Below are positions 1 through 12,999 of a stretch of 64,000 bases of DNA, in pieces. The position numbers were made by a program, and so were the translations under genes. How positions within the stretch are numbered: the stretch's first letter is position 1; every line of letters starts with the position of its first letter. Below the pieces are notes generated by a model. The model saw only the letters and a program-made list of their open reading frames with translations, was not told where the DNA came from and did no database searches. The stretch comes from Linnemannia hyalina (Eukaryota; Mortierellomycota; Mortierellomycetes; Mortierellales; Mortierellaceae): NCBI GenBank assembly GCA_019671135.1, contig JAHRHY010000022.1, positions 248,001-312,000 on the forward strand, written 5' to 3'.

Positions 1-1379
1 ATGTGATAGGTGGTGTGTTGATTCGATGGATGTGTGTTGATGGGTGATGGTGATGATGTGGATGTTTCTTTGTCTCAGAACAAAATAAAATTCGGCGATT
101 TTGATAGGCTGTCCTCAACGTCTCTTGTTTGTTGATCAGGGCTGTTGCAAGGGCGAGAAAGTGACAAAACCGTACCTTTTTCTTTGTTCTTCGTTCGTTC
201 TCTTTCTTGGTCGATTGCCTTGTTGCTGTAAAACAATGTATTTCTGCTGCTTATCATTATAGATGGTGAAGTCAATGAGAGAGGGAGAAGGAAAAAGGAA
301 AGGGTAGGTGTCAGCTTTGATGTCTTGAAAGATCAGAGGAGAAAGGCTGTCGATGGTATTGTTCACAGGCGCAGTAGATCGGTAATGAATACAAGAGACA
401 AAGAGCGAAAGAAGGAATAGCACAGAAATAAAATAAAAGAAGCAGGAGACTAGTGAGCGAAATATGAACGTTGCGGGTTGGTGTCAACAAGAAAGAAAAA
501 GGAATCTGCTACAACGTTCACGCACGCCGACCGTGTCGTACAATGACAACAAACGCGAAGGTGAAGCCAATTGAACAATATAATTCAACAGTACAACAGA
601 GTCGATCCCTCGTCCTCTGCCCCCTGTTTTTCATTTGTTGCTGTTTTTGGTTTGCCACAGCGGAATATAATGAATTAGGAAAGAGGAAGAGTGTGTGTGA
701 AGAGGGGACAACGGGGTTATCACAGAAAAGAAAGAAAAACAATTCAAACGGTGCGCCTCTTTGGTCAGGACAAATAGGAGTATGAGTGAGCACATCCGAA
801 AGTAGGGGATGGAGAAGGAAGAGGACTGACGAGAGATGGAGGAAGGAAGAGTGAAAAGGAAACGAGGGTAAGTGGAGAGGAGAGAAAGAGATGGATTCCA
901 CGCGATATATGGGGATGGTTGTTGGGAAGGACGGCCGAGGGGGCAAAGTGAATGGCAGAAAGTAACGATGTGGGATGCGATGTGATAAGTAATCTAAATT
1001 ACAACTATAATGTACAGAGAGAGAAAAGATCGACAAATCGACCAAAGCGAAGAAAAAAGAGAGAGCGAAAGGCACGGGAGCTGTAGGGAGAAGACGATGT
1101 CAGGGATGCCATCGATAATGGAGGGATGAAAAAAGTGCGCAGAGTTTTAACGGTGCTAAACGGGGCAACGTGATAATGAAGCAATAGCGCACAAAGGAGG
1201 CAAGCAATGGGAACGCACAAAAGGAAGAAGAGAAAGATCTTGTCGCTCTTCCTCTCTCTGGTTGTTACAGAAGGTGTGAAAGAGAGAGGCCAGGTTTTGT
1301 GGTAGTTTATGTTTCTCCTGTGCTGTTGTTGATTGTTGATGAGCGGGGGTAATAAGTGAACATTGGAAGAGCTACGTAC

Positions 1380-2187
1380 CCACAGATGGAAGGCGAGAAA
1401 GAGAGAGAGTCGGAAATTGTTGTTTTGGGACTGAGAAAAGCGTGTGTCGGTACTTTGTACAAGGGCTACTTGGCGACGTGAGAGGTTGTGGTTGTCGAAA
1501 GTAGCGTGGTTGGAAACACGGGTTTGAAGGATCGTCGAGCGTGAATGCCTTTTCAGGTTTGTGCTTTTGTCCGATGGTCTGTCCTGAGTGAGGATGGAAA
1601 AGGAAAGGCTTTCTTTTTTTTTCTTGCTGTTGTGTTGTTGGTGGAAGTGTGTATGAGTTGGCTGAAGAGGAAGGTGTGGATGGGTGGGAGTATGAGAGAT
1701 GGTTTTGATAGCGTGATGATGTGGGTGGCGGGTCGATTGTAGATATGTAATATAATGAAGAGGAGGAAGAAGAAACTAAAAAGAAGAGATAAAGGGGTGA
1801 TGTGAATGAATGAATGAATGAATGAATGAATGAATGAAATGCGTCTGTGTGTGCAAATGATAACGTGTAGCGTGGACGAGAGTGAGGGTCGAGTGTATGT
1901 GCAAGAGTGTATGAGGTGTGAAAAAGGAGGAAAGGTGTGTTTATGAGAGTGTTGGCGAGGGTGATGAAGATAAAAGATGAATGATGGGTTATAGGATGCC
2001 AGCTGCCAGGAACGAACAAAATGTAAGAGAAAAGAAGAAAAAGAAGTAAAAGAAGTAAAAGAAGTAAAAACAAGAACAAGGGAAAGAAAACAAGAAACAA
2101 AAAAAGAGGGAAGGACGAAAGAGGAGAGGAGAGGAGAGGGAGGGAAGAGTGGCAAAAAGGATAAAAAAAAAAAGAGAGAAAACAGCG
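1380..2187 (-). other. ATG-free pyrimidine-rich leader exon (predicted 5'UTR)
   Basis: On the minus strand this block is C/T-rich and I find no ATG in about 800 nt, although the reverse trinucleotide CAT is common. It begins just downstream of a TATA-like element and ends at a good splice donor (GTACGT, minus strand, reading down from 1379). This is what a scanned 5' untranslated exon looks like. The coding start would lie after the intron, at or beyond the left window edge; the 1-1370 minus strand contains ATGs and no recognisable coding. The gene itself is therefore not identifiable here. That it is a leader is inferred from composition and signals. Confidence 0.5.
1804..1838. repeat. (GAAT)n tetranucleotide microsatellite
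   Basis: About eight tandem copies of GAAT, lying inside the predicted minus-strand leader, where they read as ATTC repeats and add no ATG. Confidence 0.9.
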
Positions 2188-2191
2188 CATT

Positions 2192-2199
2192 CATTTATA
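2192..2199 (-). promoter_or_regulatory. TATA-like box (TATAAATG) before the leader block
   Basis: On the minus strand TATAAATG sits directly upstream of the pyrimidine-rich ATG-free block, the same arrangement seen before the clearer genes in this window (for example the TATA boxes at 50551 and 59720). It would drive leftward transcription. Confidence 0.4.
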
Positions 2200-4283
2200 G
2201 CTTTCATCACACCTGCACATACTACATTACATACAGACATTATACATACAAGACACACGTTTCCTCATATCCCACGCAGACAAGGAAACAAGGAACAACA
2301 TATTACACATACAAACTATAAGGTTTAGTAACAGAGAATGATGTTTGTAGGCTGCGTTTGATTCTACATAGTAGTATTCAATCGTGCCTTTTGGATGAAT
2401 CAAGTCGATAGTTGTATGTGTCTGTTTGTTCGTTGGGTGCGAATGAATTGAATGAGATAAACGACTCCTTCCTTTGCAGAAGATAGGAAGAGAAAGACAA
2501 GTAAAGTTGACTCTCGGATGGACAGCAACCTTGAATTGCATCCATCTTACCCTTCCCTCTTTATTTCATTTCTCTCCTACTCAGCATCCTTCGTCATTCT
2601 CACATAACTCTTATATCTCCTTTTACTTCTCTGTCTTTGCCACCATCATCAATGCTCCTCAAAGATAGCCCTGTTACCCATTATGTCTACTTGTTTGAAT
2701 CGAAGTGGTGATCGATTCAATGCGCCTCAGATAAATACGAGAGCACATCGACTGTTAAAAAATACAGAAAGGGGGGAAAATGAGGGATGGCGACTGAAAA
2801 GAAATGACTGAATTGAGTATGAACTGTGTTGCTGTAAGAGAGGGAACAAGGAGGGAACGAGTGGGTGGGAGAGGAACAACGAAGAAGGGATGTCTCCCAT
2901 TGAACAGCAAAGAAGAGAGGGGGAAAAAGTGAGAGCAGCAGTTTGTTTGGAAGTGTGAGTGTGTTTGAAGGACGATTTGTTTTTAGGGTTGCTCCACTCC
3001 ACGCTGCGGCCTGACTTGCGTGCCAAGAAAGAATCAAGAGAGCCTCGCAAGGTTCATTAACAGAAAAATATATCGTTCTGAATACCCACGAATGAATTGA
3101 CACTCATTCCTCTCTTCTCTACTCTTTGTCTCTCGCTTTCAAAAGACACTCCTGCTCTTCTTTCTGTTTCGTCTGGCTTGCACCAAACCGTTGAATTTTG
3201 TTGTTGTTGTATGTTGACCATTGAGCGAAACTTTTGGTCTGATATGCATGGTGACTCTACTTCCTTCCCTTTCTCATAACAATCGTCACGCACAAACGTT
3301 GGTGGAAAGTCAAAGCGAGAAGGATTAAAATGGGAAAGGTACTGACAAACGACAGCCGAGCGTGCTCCATCCTGTTTTTAATTACATTACAACCAGGTTT
3401 GTACATTTATCGCAGAGGGGAGATGTTACTATTTTTCTCTCTCACTCACTCACGCGCGCACTCTCACACTCGCTTTTTCATTCGACTCTCCTCAGGATCG
3501 TCGGTCAAAAAAAAGAAAGGCATGTCTGTCTATAAATGTTATTCATAGGACTAAACCAGGGTGGATACTAAACAAAGTTTCAATTACTCACCTTGACTGA
3601 ACATATTTTTTCTCTCGACGCCCAATTGCTTTCAAGTTTTGACTGGCTAACACCCACAGTCCCGACCTGGCGATTGGCTATTCTACACCTTCAAATAAGG
3701 ATCGAGGAGCGGCGGAGGAGAGGAGGAGGAAGGGTTGCTATCCGGCCTCTTCTCTCTTTGATGCTAATTGTTTTCACACGCACCCGTCATCGTCATTGCA
3801 ATCAAAATTTCATACCTTATTGTCCGCAACAGCCTTTTTTCATTTCATTTTCTTGGACATTATATCGTTGTGTTTCTAGGACATGATGATATGGCGCGTA
3901 TCTTTTGAGAACAGGCCAACAATTGACCAGGCTAATGGAACGTTGATTTCCCCCTCCCAGCCTCGCCTTGTGGACGCACAAGAGGCGTAACGAAATAAAC
4001 AGAAGAATGGATATGAGACAAACAGGAACAACTTTCCTTTCCGTCGGTTGTTGGCGGAGAGAGGGTGTGAATGGAGAGGACGATAAACAATGGTGAAAGG
4101 GGAGGGCCGAACAGGTTTAGATCGGGAAAGATAAAAAAAAAAGAAAGCGTGTTCCTGTTATTCGGGCGTAATGCAAAGAGAGATATGAAAAGAAAGAAGA
4201 TAGCATCGTGGATGGAACGGACGGAACGAAACTGACGATCCTTTGACGAAAGACGGACCCTTGGAGAGATAAAGAGGGGAGGC

Positions 4284-4299
4284 GGGGGGGGGGGGGGGG
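4284..4299. repeat. Uninterrupted G16 tract
   Basis: Sixteen consecutive G on the plus strand (C16 on the minus), unusual in a genome whose other homopolymers are mostly A/T. It lies in non-coding sequence; assembly error in its length is possible. Confidence 0.85.
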
Positions 4300-4533
4300 T
4301 TGACAAGTCACCGACGCTTTGAGATAGTGATCGAAAGGGTTTGAACCATCAATATCAACAACAACCATATCAGTCTCTGAACCGAATCAGTCTGACCCGG
4401 GAATGAAATCAGTAACGCCCACACCTTTCATTCATCCCTCCAAGGCTCCTTCTTGACTTGTCTCTCTCATTCCTTCGCCTTTTCGTCAACCTCACTCGTT
4501 CGATATGTGAACAGAAGAAGAGGAGTGTAATAC

Positions 4534-4550
4534 TTTTTTTTTTTTTTTTT
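4534..4550. repeat. T17 homopolymer
   Basis: Seventeen T in a row in non-coding sequence. Confidence 0.9.
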
Positions 4551-7500
4551 GGACAGAGGGGATGAAGGAGCGAGAGCACTTAGGACAGACGAACGTGTGT
4601 AACGTTGACAATCGTAAAAATGGCTTGTTTGTCTATTATGTTCAATAATAGATCTTTCTATTTTCTCCTTTCCATGCGTGTTAAGTGTACAAAATATAAT
4701 ATGTATATTGTATCAGAAGAAGACCGCTGACCCGAAGACGGAAGACGGAGAGGACGCCTGCAGCCCGGGAAGGATGCGATACAAATGCGGGAAGCAATGT
4801 TGTCATGAAAATTCCCGTAGGTCCGAGCAGCAAAGAACTATGACCAGCTTCGGATCCCGTGACGGGTGCCCCACTCTCTCTCTCTCTCTCACACACACAC
4901 TCTCTCCCTGTCTCTCTCCCTCCAGTCACTCTTGATCTTCGCTCTCTTCTTTCAGCCCCTCACCCTCTCTTTACACACGCATACGCACCACATTAATCTT
5001 TCCCTCCCATTTTTCTTATTATTTTCCCTCGCAGTCGACATTAGCAAATATGAGAAGGAGGATCAATTGTGCAAGGAGAAACGAGCTATTTGTCCACAAA
5101 GGATAACGTGCAGGGTGCCATGACCCTATACATGAAAAGGGGCGGATGAAGGATGAAGAGAAGACCAAGAGCTCCCCTTCGTCCAGTCAAGCATCTACAA
5201 CCAAATAACTGTTGTTCATGTGTTCGTGTGTGGGCGCTGATACAACATCCAGCTTTGAATAACCGCAATGTGGATTTCTTATAGAGCTAAAAATACTACA
5301 GCACCACCGGGGTGTTGGTGCAACCCTATCCCGACCATAAGACTTTACTGCTCTAATAAACAAGGTCTCTCCTGAATTTTTGTTTTGTCGTTTTTGTCCT
5401 GACCACCCACTTCCTTAGTGTTGACTGGTTGGCAGGCAAGTTATTTTTGTCGACTTTGCTTATTTCTCGTGCGACCATAGTCAAAGGACATAAACAACGA
5501 TGATGGGTCAATGAACCCCCAACTCTGAATTGAAGGCACTGTGCAATTAGATGGTGAAGGACGAAAGGGAGGAAAAGGAAGGAGAGACAAAGGAGGGAGA
5601 CTGTGTGGTAAAGAGGAGATGAAGACGACAATAACTGTCAAGGACACAGGGATGAAGGGATTGGGTTTAGAATATCCTGGTGTGCCTTGTAGTGTCTGTC
5701 TGTCTGGACTGTGCGTGATCTTGATCCAAGCGAATGAAAAAGGAGGGAGACCTTGCCTTTGAGCTGCATAAACAAAGCCCAGTGCACACTCTCACATCCT
5801 CCTTCCTTTGGTCGGATCTGCCGTTTTTTCCTTTTCCTTCTATTGCATCGTATGGTTAGGGGATAGATATTGGATGGCGAAATTGCCCCGAGCATATGGC
5901 AAGGACATGGACCTACCCAGTTCTACTCTTGAACTCGCCTGTCGATGGTGGAAAAGGTGATTCCCAAGAGTTCCTGTTAATAAATGCCAGACATGAAATG
6001 AATGCATGGTACAAGTCCAAAACAGTGCTGGCGTGCTTCATTTTCTAAGAATCGCGGTCGAACCCATTTTTTGTAAATTAATCGGTCAACATGATCAGGT
6101 CCCATGCGTTTCTTGCTTCTCTCAAGCAAGGTTCGGGTCTTTTTTTGAATTCAAGGATGCAAGCGGCATGATGGGCAAATGGGAAATTCTTTTTTGTTTT
6201 CTTTCCCTCCGTTCGGGCAGATGATGACAAATTCGGAATCTTGTCTTTGAGAGGGAAGGGTTCATTTATTCACTCGACACACTTCACTCAATTCACACAT
6301 ATCAAACCATTCATACATACAACAACCACGCACGAGGATTCATGGTCCATTGCCTCAAAACTCATCGGATACGATGCAGAAGAGTACCTCTATGTATTTG
6401 AACAAAGAAGGAAAAACGAGACTTACCTCATTCATCCCCTTTTTGTTTGCTCAAGCACTGAAGGAAGAAGGAAAAGAAACAGCTAAAAAGCGGAGCACGG
6501 CCATGCGGACCAAAAAAGAAATAGCATTGTGTGCTGCATTGTTGACATCGATTGCGATAATTATAATTTGGGTTGTTGTTGTTTGTTGATGGTTGTATGG
6601 AGATTTATTTTTGTTTGTCAACAACAGCAAAGCAGCGATTGTGGATGGGAGAGAGAAGGGGGGAATGGAAAGGGGAGGAAGACAAGCCAAATCTAAATTC
6701 AATGCCTTCCCTCTCTTTTTCTTTTGCTCTCCTTTCTCCCTCTCAATCGTCGGAAGATGGTCCGATTCATGAACAAAAATGAAGGCAATTAACACTGTGT
6801 CCACATCAGCAGCATCTCTCTTCCCCCTATCCTGCCTTCTCTCTTCCCCCTGACTGACAGCACAGGTCGTTAGAAAAGATGGACTGTGTAGCTCCTTTAT
6901 TTTTTTCCACACCAACCTTCCCATCTGCCAAGTTGTTTTTGGTAGTTTGTATGCTCCCTTTTTATGCGTACTGCACCTACTAGACCTTGGTCTTCTTCTC
7001 CCTATTTCTCACACGTCGTCTTGCCGTTCACAGGCAGAAAGAAAGCCCATGGGCCACATCAATGAGGCAGTGCAAATTTGCAAGAGGAAAGAACAGACAA
7101 TAAGAGGTGGACACGAGATGGTTGTCTTGCTCGTAGACGAGCATGTACCTTGGGACATGGAGGAAGATAGGTTGATCGGTGGGTGAGTGATTGTACAGTT
7201 ACCTCATGGAAATCAGATATGCGCTGGGCTTCGATGCTTGTTTTTTTTGGTTGTCGCTGAACATTTGTTTTTTGAGAGCAAGATGTCCACGTTGAACAAA
7301 AAAACAGTTCCACCTCTCATGCTCAGCAAAAAAACAACAGCAACATCAACCTGGTCCATTCCATCTTTGCCGCACTCCCACTCCTTTCCATCTTCGCCAT
7401 TTCATTCCATCACCCGTGCCATCGATGTTCATCGCAACCAACCGTCATCCACTGTTTCCATTGTTGATGATGTAGTTGTCGCTGCAATGCGCTTGTTTTG

Positions 7501-10500
7501 TTTATTTTTGTTGTTGTTACTTGTCCATCAGGTATTTTTGTCGTTATGTTTGTGCATGTTCGCTTTATTTGACCAACTTGTGCAGCTTTATTTACATTGG
7601 ACCCGGAGCTAAAAAAAAAACACAAGCGCATGGAGGGAAAGGATATCGCTTCGTTTGCTGGCTGGCCGGATGATGCGATGCTTATTTTGCTGGTCGTGTC
7701 TTTGCTTTGTTATGCTGCTGTTCTCAGATTCGAGGGATGTTATTTGTGAGAGACAGTGAGTGGGTGAGAATGTAAGGAAAATAATGGCCAGTGATCCCCC
7801 AAAGATTTTGTTGGTTGTTTGCAAACAATCGTAAAGAGAAGAGAGGTACAGTAGGCATGATACGAAGAATGAGGAATGAAGATATTCTTGTCTTTGTTAT
7901 TCTTGATAACTCTAGCCTACAATAATACTATGCCGCACATACAGCCGGGTGAAAGGGAGTTTTCAGGAACCCATTGTGACACAATTGAAAACTGAGGATG
8001 GAGACAAGAAGAAGCTATCAAACGAATTACAAAAATATGTGGATATCTTCCGACATGTACTGTACAGTACCATTGCTTAACAGAGGGTGGGCCCTACACC
8101 TCTGTTTTTTATCTCACTTGTCAATTGAAATCGCTTATTCACTTCCCAATTATCACGACATGATGTTTGGACGGATGGCCCATGTCACTCAACATTCGAA
8201 AGAAACAAGAAGGTAGGGGAGCTTTTAAGAGGTGAGAGATTGTGAGCAATCGAGACGATGAGAGCAAGAGGTGAGAGTATGAAAGAAGAGAGAGAGAGAG
8301 TTGATGCAAAGCTCTGATGCAGCTCACTTTCTTTTCTGGTCATGACCATGTTCATGACCTTGTTCTCACCTGCTTTTTTCCACAACAACCGTCTGGTGAG
8401 GTAGTCTGACCGAACCACCTCTTCTTCTGTGATCGACTGACTAAGCTGCTGCTTGGTTTGTCTCAATTCAATAAGAAGAACGAGGACCGGTTTGACAATG
8501 TTGTACTTTGTTTTTGGCCGTTGATAATAATAGTTTTTATTTTTTTTCTGTTCAACCCATCCATGTCTTGAACCTTGCCTATCTTAGTCAGTCGTTTCCT
8601 TGCAAACAAAGATGGGACTGAGGGAAGAACAGACGATATTTTTAAAGTACTCATGGACTGAGACTCATAACCTCTCTCTCGTTACCTCAGTGCCCCTTCC
8701 TTTTCTCTGAGGTCTGGCTTCATGACTTTTTTGCGTTTTCGTAACTCAAATCGAGTCCAGGGAATACAGCCAAAAAAGGGAGACCCAGGGCCAGGTGTGT
8801 ATGTGGACGTAGAAAGGCCGGGGGTTTTCCTTTTTTATGACGAGAGACGAGACGGAGTTTTTGAAGATGGAGGAGGGGGGTCGATGTGGAATGACACTAG
8901 CTCAGTTACATAACCCTCCTATCCATCGCTGTGTACCTTTATCCCTTGATCAAAACAGCTATCGCTGAGACACTACCTAGACTCAGTTCTTTCAACAAAC
9001 AGGGTTTTTTTATCGACATCAAGATGATGTTTCGAGTTGTGTACACTCCAATTCTTTGTAATGCCAAACACATTCAGGAACGGCATGGAACATATACATT
9101 TGTTCATCTGACCGGATACCAGATAAATGCAAACTACGAAAAAAAAAAAAAAAAAGGATGTGGGAAGTGCTCACATCCATTCCCACATGGATAATCGGGA
9201 TGGCATGTGTGTGTGCGGTGGATGTATTTGTGTGAATCGGCAATCATTCACCGCTTAATGCACACTTGCATACCCAATTTCGGATCTCGCCTTCAGCATT
9301 TTTCGATTGGTACTTGTTTTTGGCGGCCTTTAGACGCGGAATGCTGCATCGATTATGTACGTTCAACTACAAAGGCCGAGAAAAAAGTAAAAGAGTAAAC
9401 AAAAGGCGATAAGGTATCTTTCTATGATTTTCTCACTTTCTTTTACTCAACAAAAAAATAAAAAGGCCACAATGGACACCCATTCAACAAAGAGTGAATT
9501 GGACTGAGTAACGGGTAACCATTGCTCTCCTTCATTACTCTTCACTCTTGCATGCCGCCTAATAGGTGTATCAGATTTAACAAAAATGAATGGAGACTTT
9601 TCTGTTCACTTATCTTTTGTCCCCGAAATGAAATGGTACACAAGAAAAATAAATTACATTAACGGACAATAACCATGATCGGATCCACATAACGCACGCA
9701 GAGGGCTTCTCTACAAATAAAACTAATTGATCACAAACATCAGTACGGACCAGGTATCCATTATCATAAAAATAGACGCGACACAACGCGCGCCCGTACC
9801 CTTGATGAACATGTCTGAAGGACCTCTTTGTCCTGTGGACATTTCATGATTTGTCAGGTATGTGATCCCACCGGCCCAATCTTACCATCCTGGGCGAGAG
9901 TTTCACAAACAATCAAACAAAGATCAAACAAACAATAAATCAACAGAACAAAGGACGTCCAGCCTGGACAGTCAGAAATCGGGAAGCAACTGTATCATGC
10001 GAACATAAACAAAGGGAATATATGAGCACAAACAAAGCAAAGAGGTAACAGAGGTATCTGAAGATTTTGGGGCCTCCTTGCTGGGATCTGGATGAAGAGA
10101 GAGGAAGGGCGTAGGGAAAGGAGGGAGCGAGGAAATAAGAATTAAATTTTTCTGAGAGCACCCGAACGTCGCAATTATGACTTTCATTATTTCATTTTGA
10201 GGTTGGGCGTAAAGCAAAGAAAAGGAGGGAATAGAAAAGGTTTACGCCACAATTTTGTTTCCTAATTGCTTGGTTGGAGCTCATCTGGGTTGATGAGAAA
10301 AGATATACAAATAAGAAAAGAAAAAAAGGTCAGCAGAGATGGACCGAGAAAAGGAGAATCCCTGAAAACAGAGAATGAGAGCTTGCCAGCAATTTTTAGA
10401 ATATTGGATGATATGATGATGAGAGGAAATGATTGCGATATCTGATATTGAAAGAAGGAGCTTGTTGAGTGGATCAGACATGCCAAATTGGGTGGGAAAC

Positions 10501-11822
10501 CGTAAAAATAAAGTCAGGTCGATTCAATGCTGCGAAAGCAGTGTTTGTTTTATCCACTCGAAGAAATTAGGAACCGTCATTCTAGCCCTTGTTTGAAGAG
10601 CCCTATGCGTATAGAAACTCTTTTTTTTCAGGTTACTTTCTCTTCCGCCGTTTCTGAATTTCGTTGTTTTGGAGTTGTAACATAAACAATGCGCAAGAGC
10701 ACTAAATAAAGTAGGGCTGTGGCCTCTGTTTCCGATCGTAAATTTTTTGTGGTTGCCGTTGCCATTTGCCGTTGCCATTAGCCGTTGCGTTTTTTTTTTC
10801 TTAGCGTCTTTCTCTTCCCCTCTCCCTTCCCCTCCCTCGTTCACTCCGTCTTAAACCTATACCCTTCTATTCCTTTGGAGCTGTGTATGGATTTGAGAGC
10901 GAATTCGATGGCGAGTGAGGGGCTGTAAGAGCGAGTAGTTCCACAAACAGGTGATGGGCCCTCAGCTCCAGCCCATGTTCAGGGTTTGAACAAGGGAGAG
11001 AGGTCACTGATTATTTTAGCTTGCTTGAATGTGGCGTAAACGAGAGCGCGATTGAACAGTTGTGCACCCAATTGGGTTGGACGCGGCAGGGTGATGGATA
11101 TTCTAATAGGGGCCATTGATCACAATGACGATAATGAGATCGAAGCTAAGAAGGAGGGCTAAATAAAGAGTGAATGGGGTAAGCTTTTTTTCTGTTCTGG
11201 AGGTTTGGAGTAGGGCTGTTGTTGTTGCTTTTTTCATTTATGATAACGATGCCGGTCTTGACCAGCCGAGAGCTGCAAAAAAGAGTAGGCATCAATTTGC
11301 CTATCTGTATTGTACGCGTCTCTTCTTGCACGTCGACTATGAGATATCTCTGTTTACCATCGCCTCATTGTCCCTGTTGACAAGAAACGGAAAGAGTACC
11401 TGGTAAGTGATTAGAAGCAAGGTGGCCAATAATGATCTGGCTTGGCATTCGGGCTATAAATAAAGATGTTTCTAGGTGGTTGGCCCTTTGAGAAATGGAA
11501 TGGGCGGAGAGAGAGAACATGCCGGGAGTAGCAACGGAGAGCACAACAAGAGAAACAGAAGAGTTGAGAACGTCGAGTGTGTAGGAGCGGGGTAAGAAGA
11601 AGCAAAGGGATGTTTGCAGTTCTAGCAGTTTCGAGTACTGTTAGTATCCAACACGGGTACCAGTCGGTATTGTTTTGTTTGTTCAGAAGAGGTTCCTGTC
11701 CTAGGAATGAGGACCGTTTCGGTAGAAACAATTGTTGGACGGCTGGAAGGTGACTGAACTACTCAACTTAACATGTGCTATTTTTGCGTCGAAGTAACAC
11801 CCCCTGAAATCAATTAAACATT

Positions 11823-12218
11823 TCAAAAGGCGCGACTCATTCGTGAATGTACATGTCGTGATATCCAAGTGTATGTAGAGAAAGAAAGAAAAAAAAGGAT
11901 GGGGTACCTATTTAATTGCGGCATAGGTAATGAATGCGCTTGAAGGAGGAAGAGGATATGTGCGCAATGTGGGTTGACGTTCATTCTAGTTACTCGTTTC
12001 TTGTCAACACACATATCGACTTTCATTCCATAAACACTTTGCAAACCTAGAAAGTACTGTTTTCGACTGAGAGGAGATATCAGTTTTTGCAATCGCGAGA
12101 ACGCTCGGCAGTCTACTTTGGCTATCGTACTGCGGGTGTACGAACGGCTAATCGCGCGATTCTGTTTCTTGCCTCTCTCTCTGTCTCCGTTTCTCTTGGA
12201 ACAAATATTGACCCTCAT
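11823..12218 (-). CDS. Hypothetical basic protein, weak candidate (131 aa)
   Basis: This open frame begins at the first long-frame ATG after a predicted spliced leader (exon 12374 to about 12950, intron 12265-12373). The reading is Arg/Lys-rich in its first half (RERGKKQNR, then a run with RAFSRLQKLI) and hydrophobic near its end. I recognise no family. A short upstream reading frame of about six codons is created by an ATG at 12385 spliced to the acceptor at 12264. The locus may therefore be a non-coding or uORF-controlled transcript, and this frame may be chance. The leader and intron are better supported than the protein. Confidence 0.18.
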   Translation of the reverse strand: MRVNICSKRNGDRERGKKQNRAISRSYTRSTIAKVDCRAFSRLQKLISPLSRKQYFLGLQSVYGMKVDMCVDKKRVTRMNVNPHCAHILFLLQAHSLPMPQLNRYPILFFLSFSTYTWISRHVHSRMSRAF

Positions 12219-12373
12219 TTTAGCCCGAAACCGGCAACACAAGCCAGATGAATGGTCACAGTTGCTGTAAACAACACAACAATCGTGCATGCATGAGTAC
12301 GAGAGTGGGAAAAAAAATAGGGCAAGAAACAAAGTATACGTGCACTATTTCACGAAAAGACACGTATAATTAC

Positions 12374-12950
12374 CTGCTGTTGCATTGAGAGCGTCGACAG
12401 TGCACAGCCAAATGGAGCGGGTTTTCTTTTGCAGATCTCTTGGTATGATGATGGTGTGGACAAAACAGGGAGTGGAAAGAGAAGAATGGGAGGAAGTAGG
12501 AGAGGGAGAGGTTAGATGTAATTGATTGGAAGGGGAGAAGAGGAGAGGGGACGGAGCGGAGGTGCAATTGGAGAGGGGTGCTCGCTAAGAAGGGGACGAG
12601 GGGCGGTTGTGGTGGTGTCGACTTAATCGATGCAGGAAAGTAAAACACCAGCCAAAGCGGTAAAGTCGACAAACGTGTTTCGTTTAAGGTTTTGCCTTCT
12701 TTTCGACTGAGCGAGAAAGACAAGGACGAACAAAAGTAGCGAACGCGGTTGTGAGTCAAATGAGCTGCAAAAGAAGTGAGGAGTGAGAGCGACGTTTCAA
12801 AGGAGCGATGCGGGGAAGAGGGATGCAGGAAGAGGAGGGGGAGGGGTTGCTCTCTTTTGCTCTGTTGAAGGCTGAGAAGTGAGTAGGGGGCGCGGGGAGT
12901 GGGATGACCTGGAGAAGAGCATCGGTAAGAAATGGACGACAAAGCATGAG
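12374..12950 (-). other. Predicted spliced 5' leader exon
   Basis: The minus strand is C/T-rich and free of ATG from 12919 down to 12386. An ATG then appears at 12385, four codons (ATG CAA CAG CAG) before a splice donor GTAATT at 12373. A matching acceptor (TTTACAG) at 12265 would give a 109-bp intron, a normal size for this window. Upstream-ATG avoidance, composition and the donor/acceptor pair together suggest a real leftward transcript. What it encodes is unclear. Confidence 0.4.
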
Positions 12951-12999
12951 TGAACATCCATCCATTAACAAAAACGCATTCTTTATTCAGTCGACAAAA

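Larger units (their letters stand above)
2260..11800. other. Gene-poor interval, no recognisable genes
   Basis: About 9.5 kb in which no open frame resembles a known family and no coherent exon chain with good splice sites could be built. It contains purine- or pyrimidine-skewed blocks, a G tract near 4284, T and A homopolymers, and short open frames that look like chance or leader sequence. A CT-rich plus-strand stretch near 4870-5040 ends in an AG and an open frame to 5123, but nothing supports it as a gene. No tRNA-like or rRNA-like structure was seen. Confidence 0.5.

Noticed and set aside
1372..2194. Long minus-strand open frames rich in Ser, Phe, Leu and His
   Set aside because: They are translations of a C/T-rich, ATG-free leader in several frames at once; no domain and no codon bias.
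2651..2710. 19-codon ORF after a 130-nt ATG-free CT-rich stretch
   Set aside because: Too short, no continuation through a convincing donor.
4320..4360. GGTTCAAACC-like B-box on the minus strand, possible tRNA
   Set aside because: No A box, no acceptor stem or anticodon arm could be folded around it.
4866..5123. CT-rich leader-like block followed by a short Lys/Cys-containing frame
   Set aside because: The AG before it could be an acceptor, but no donor, start or homology supports a gene.
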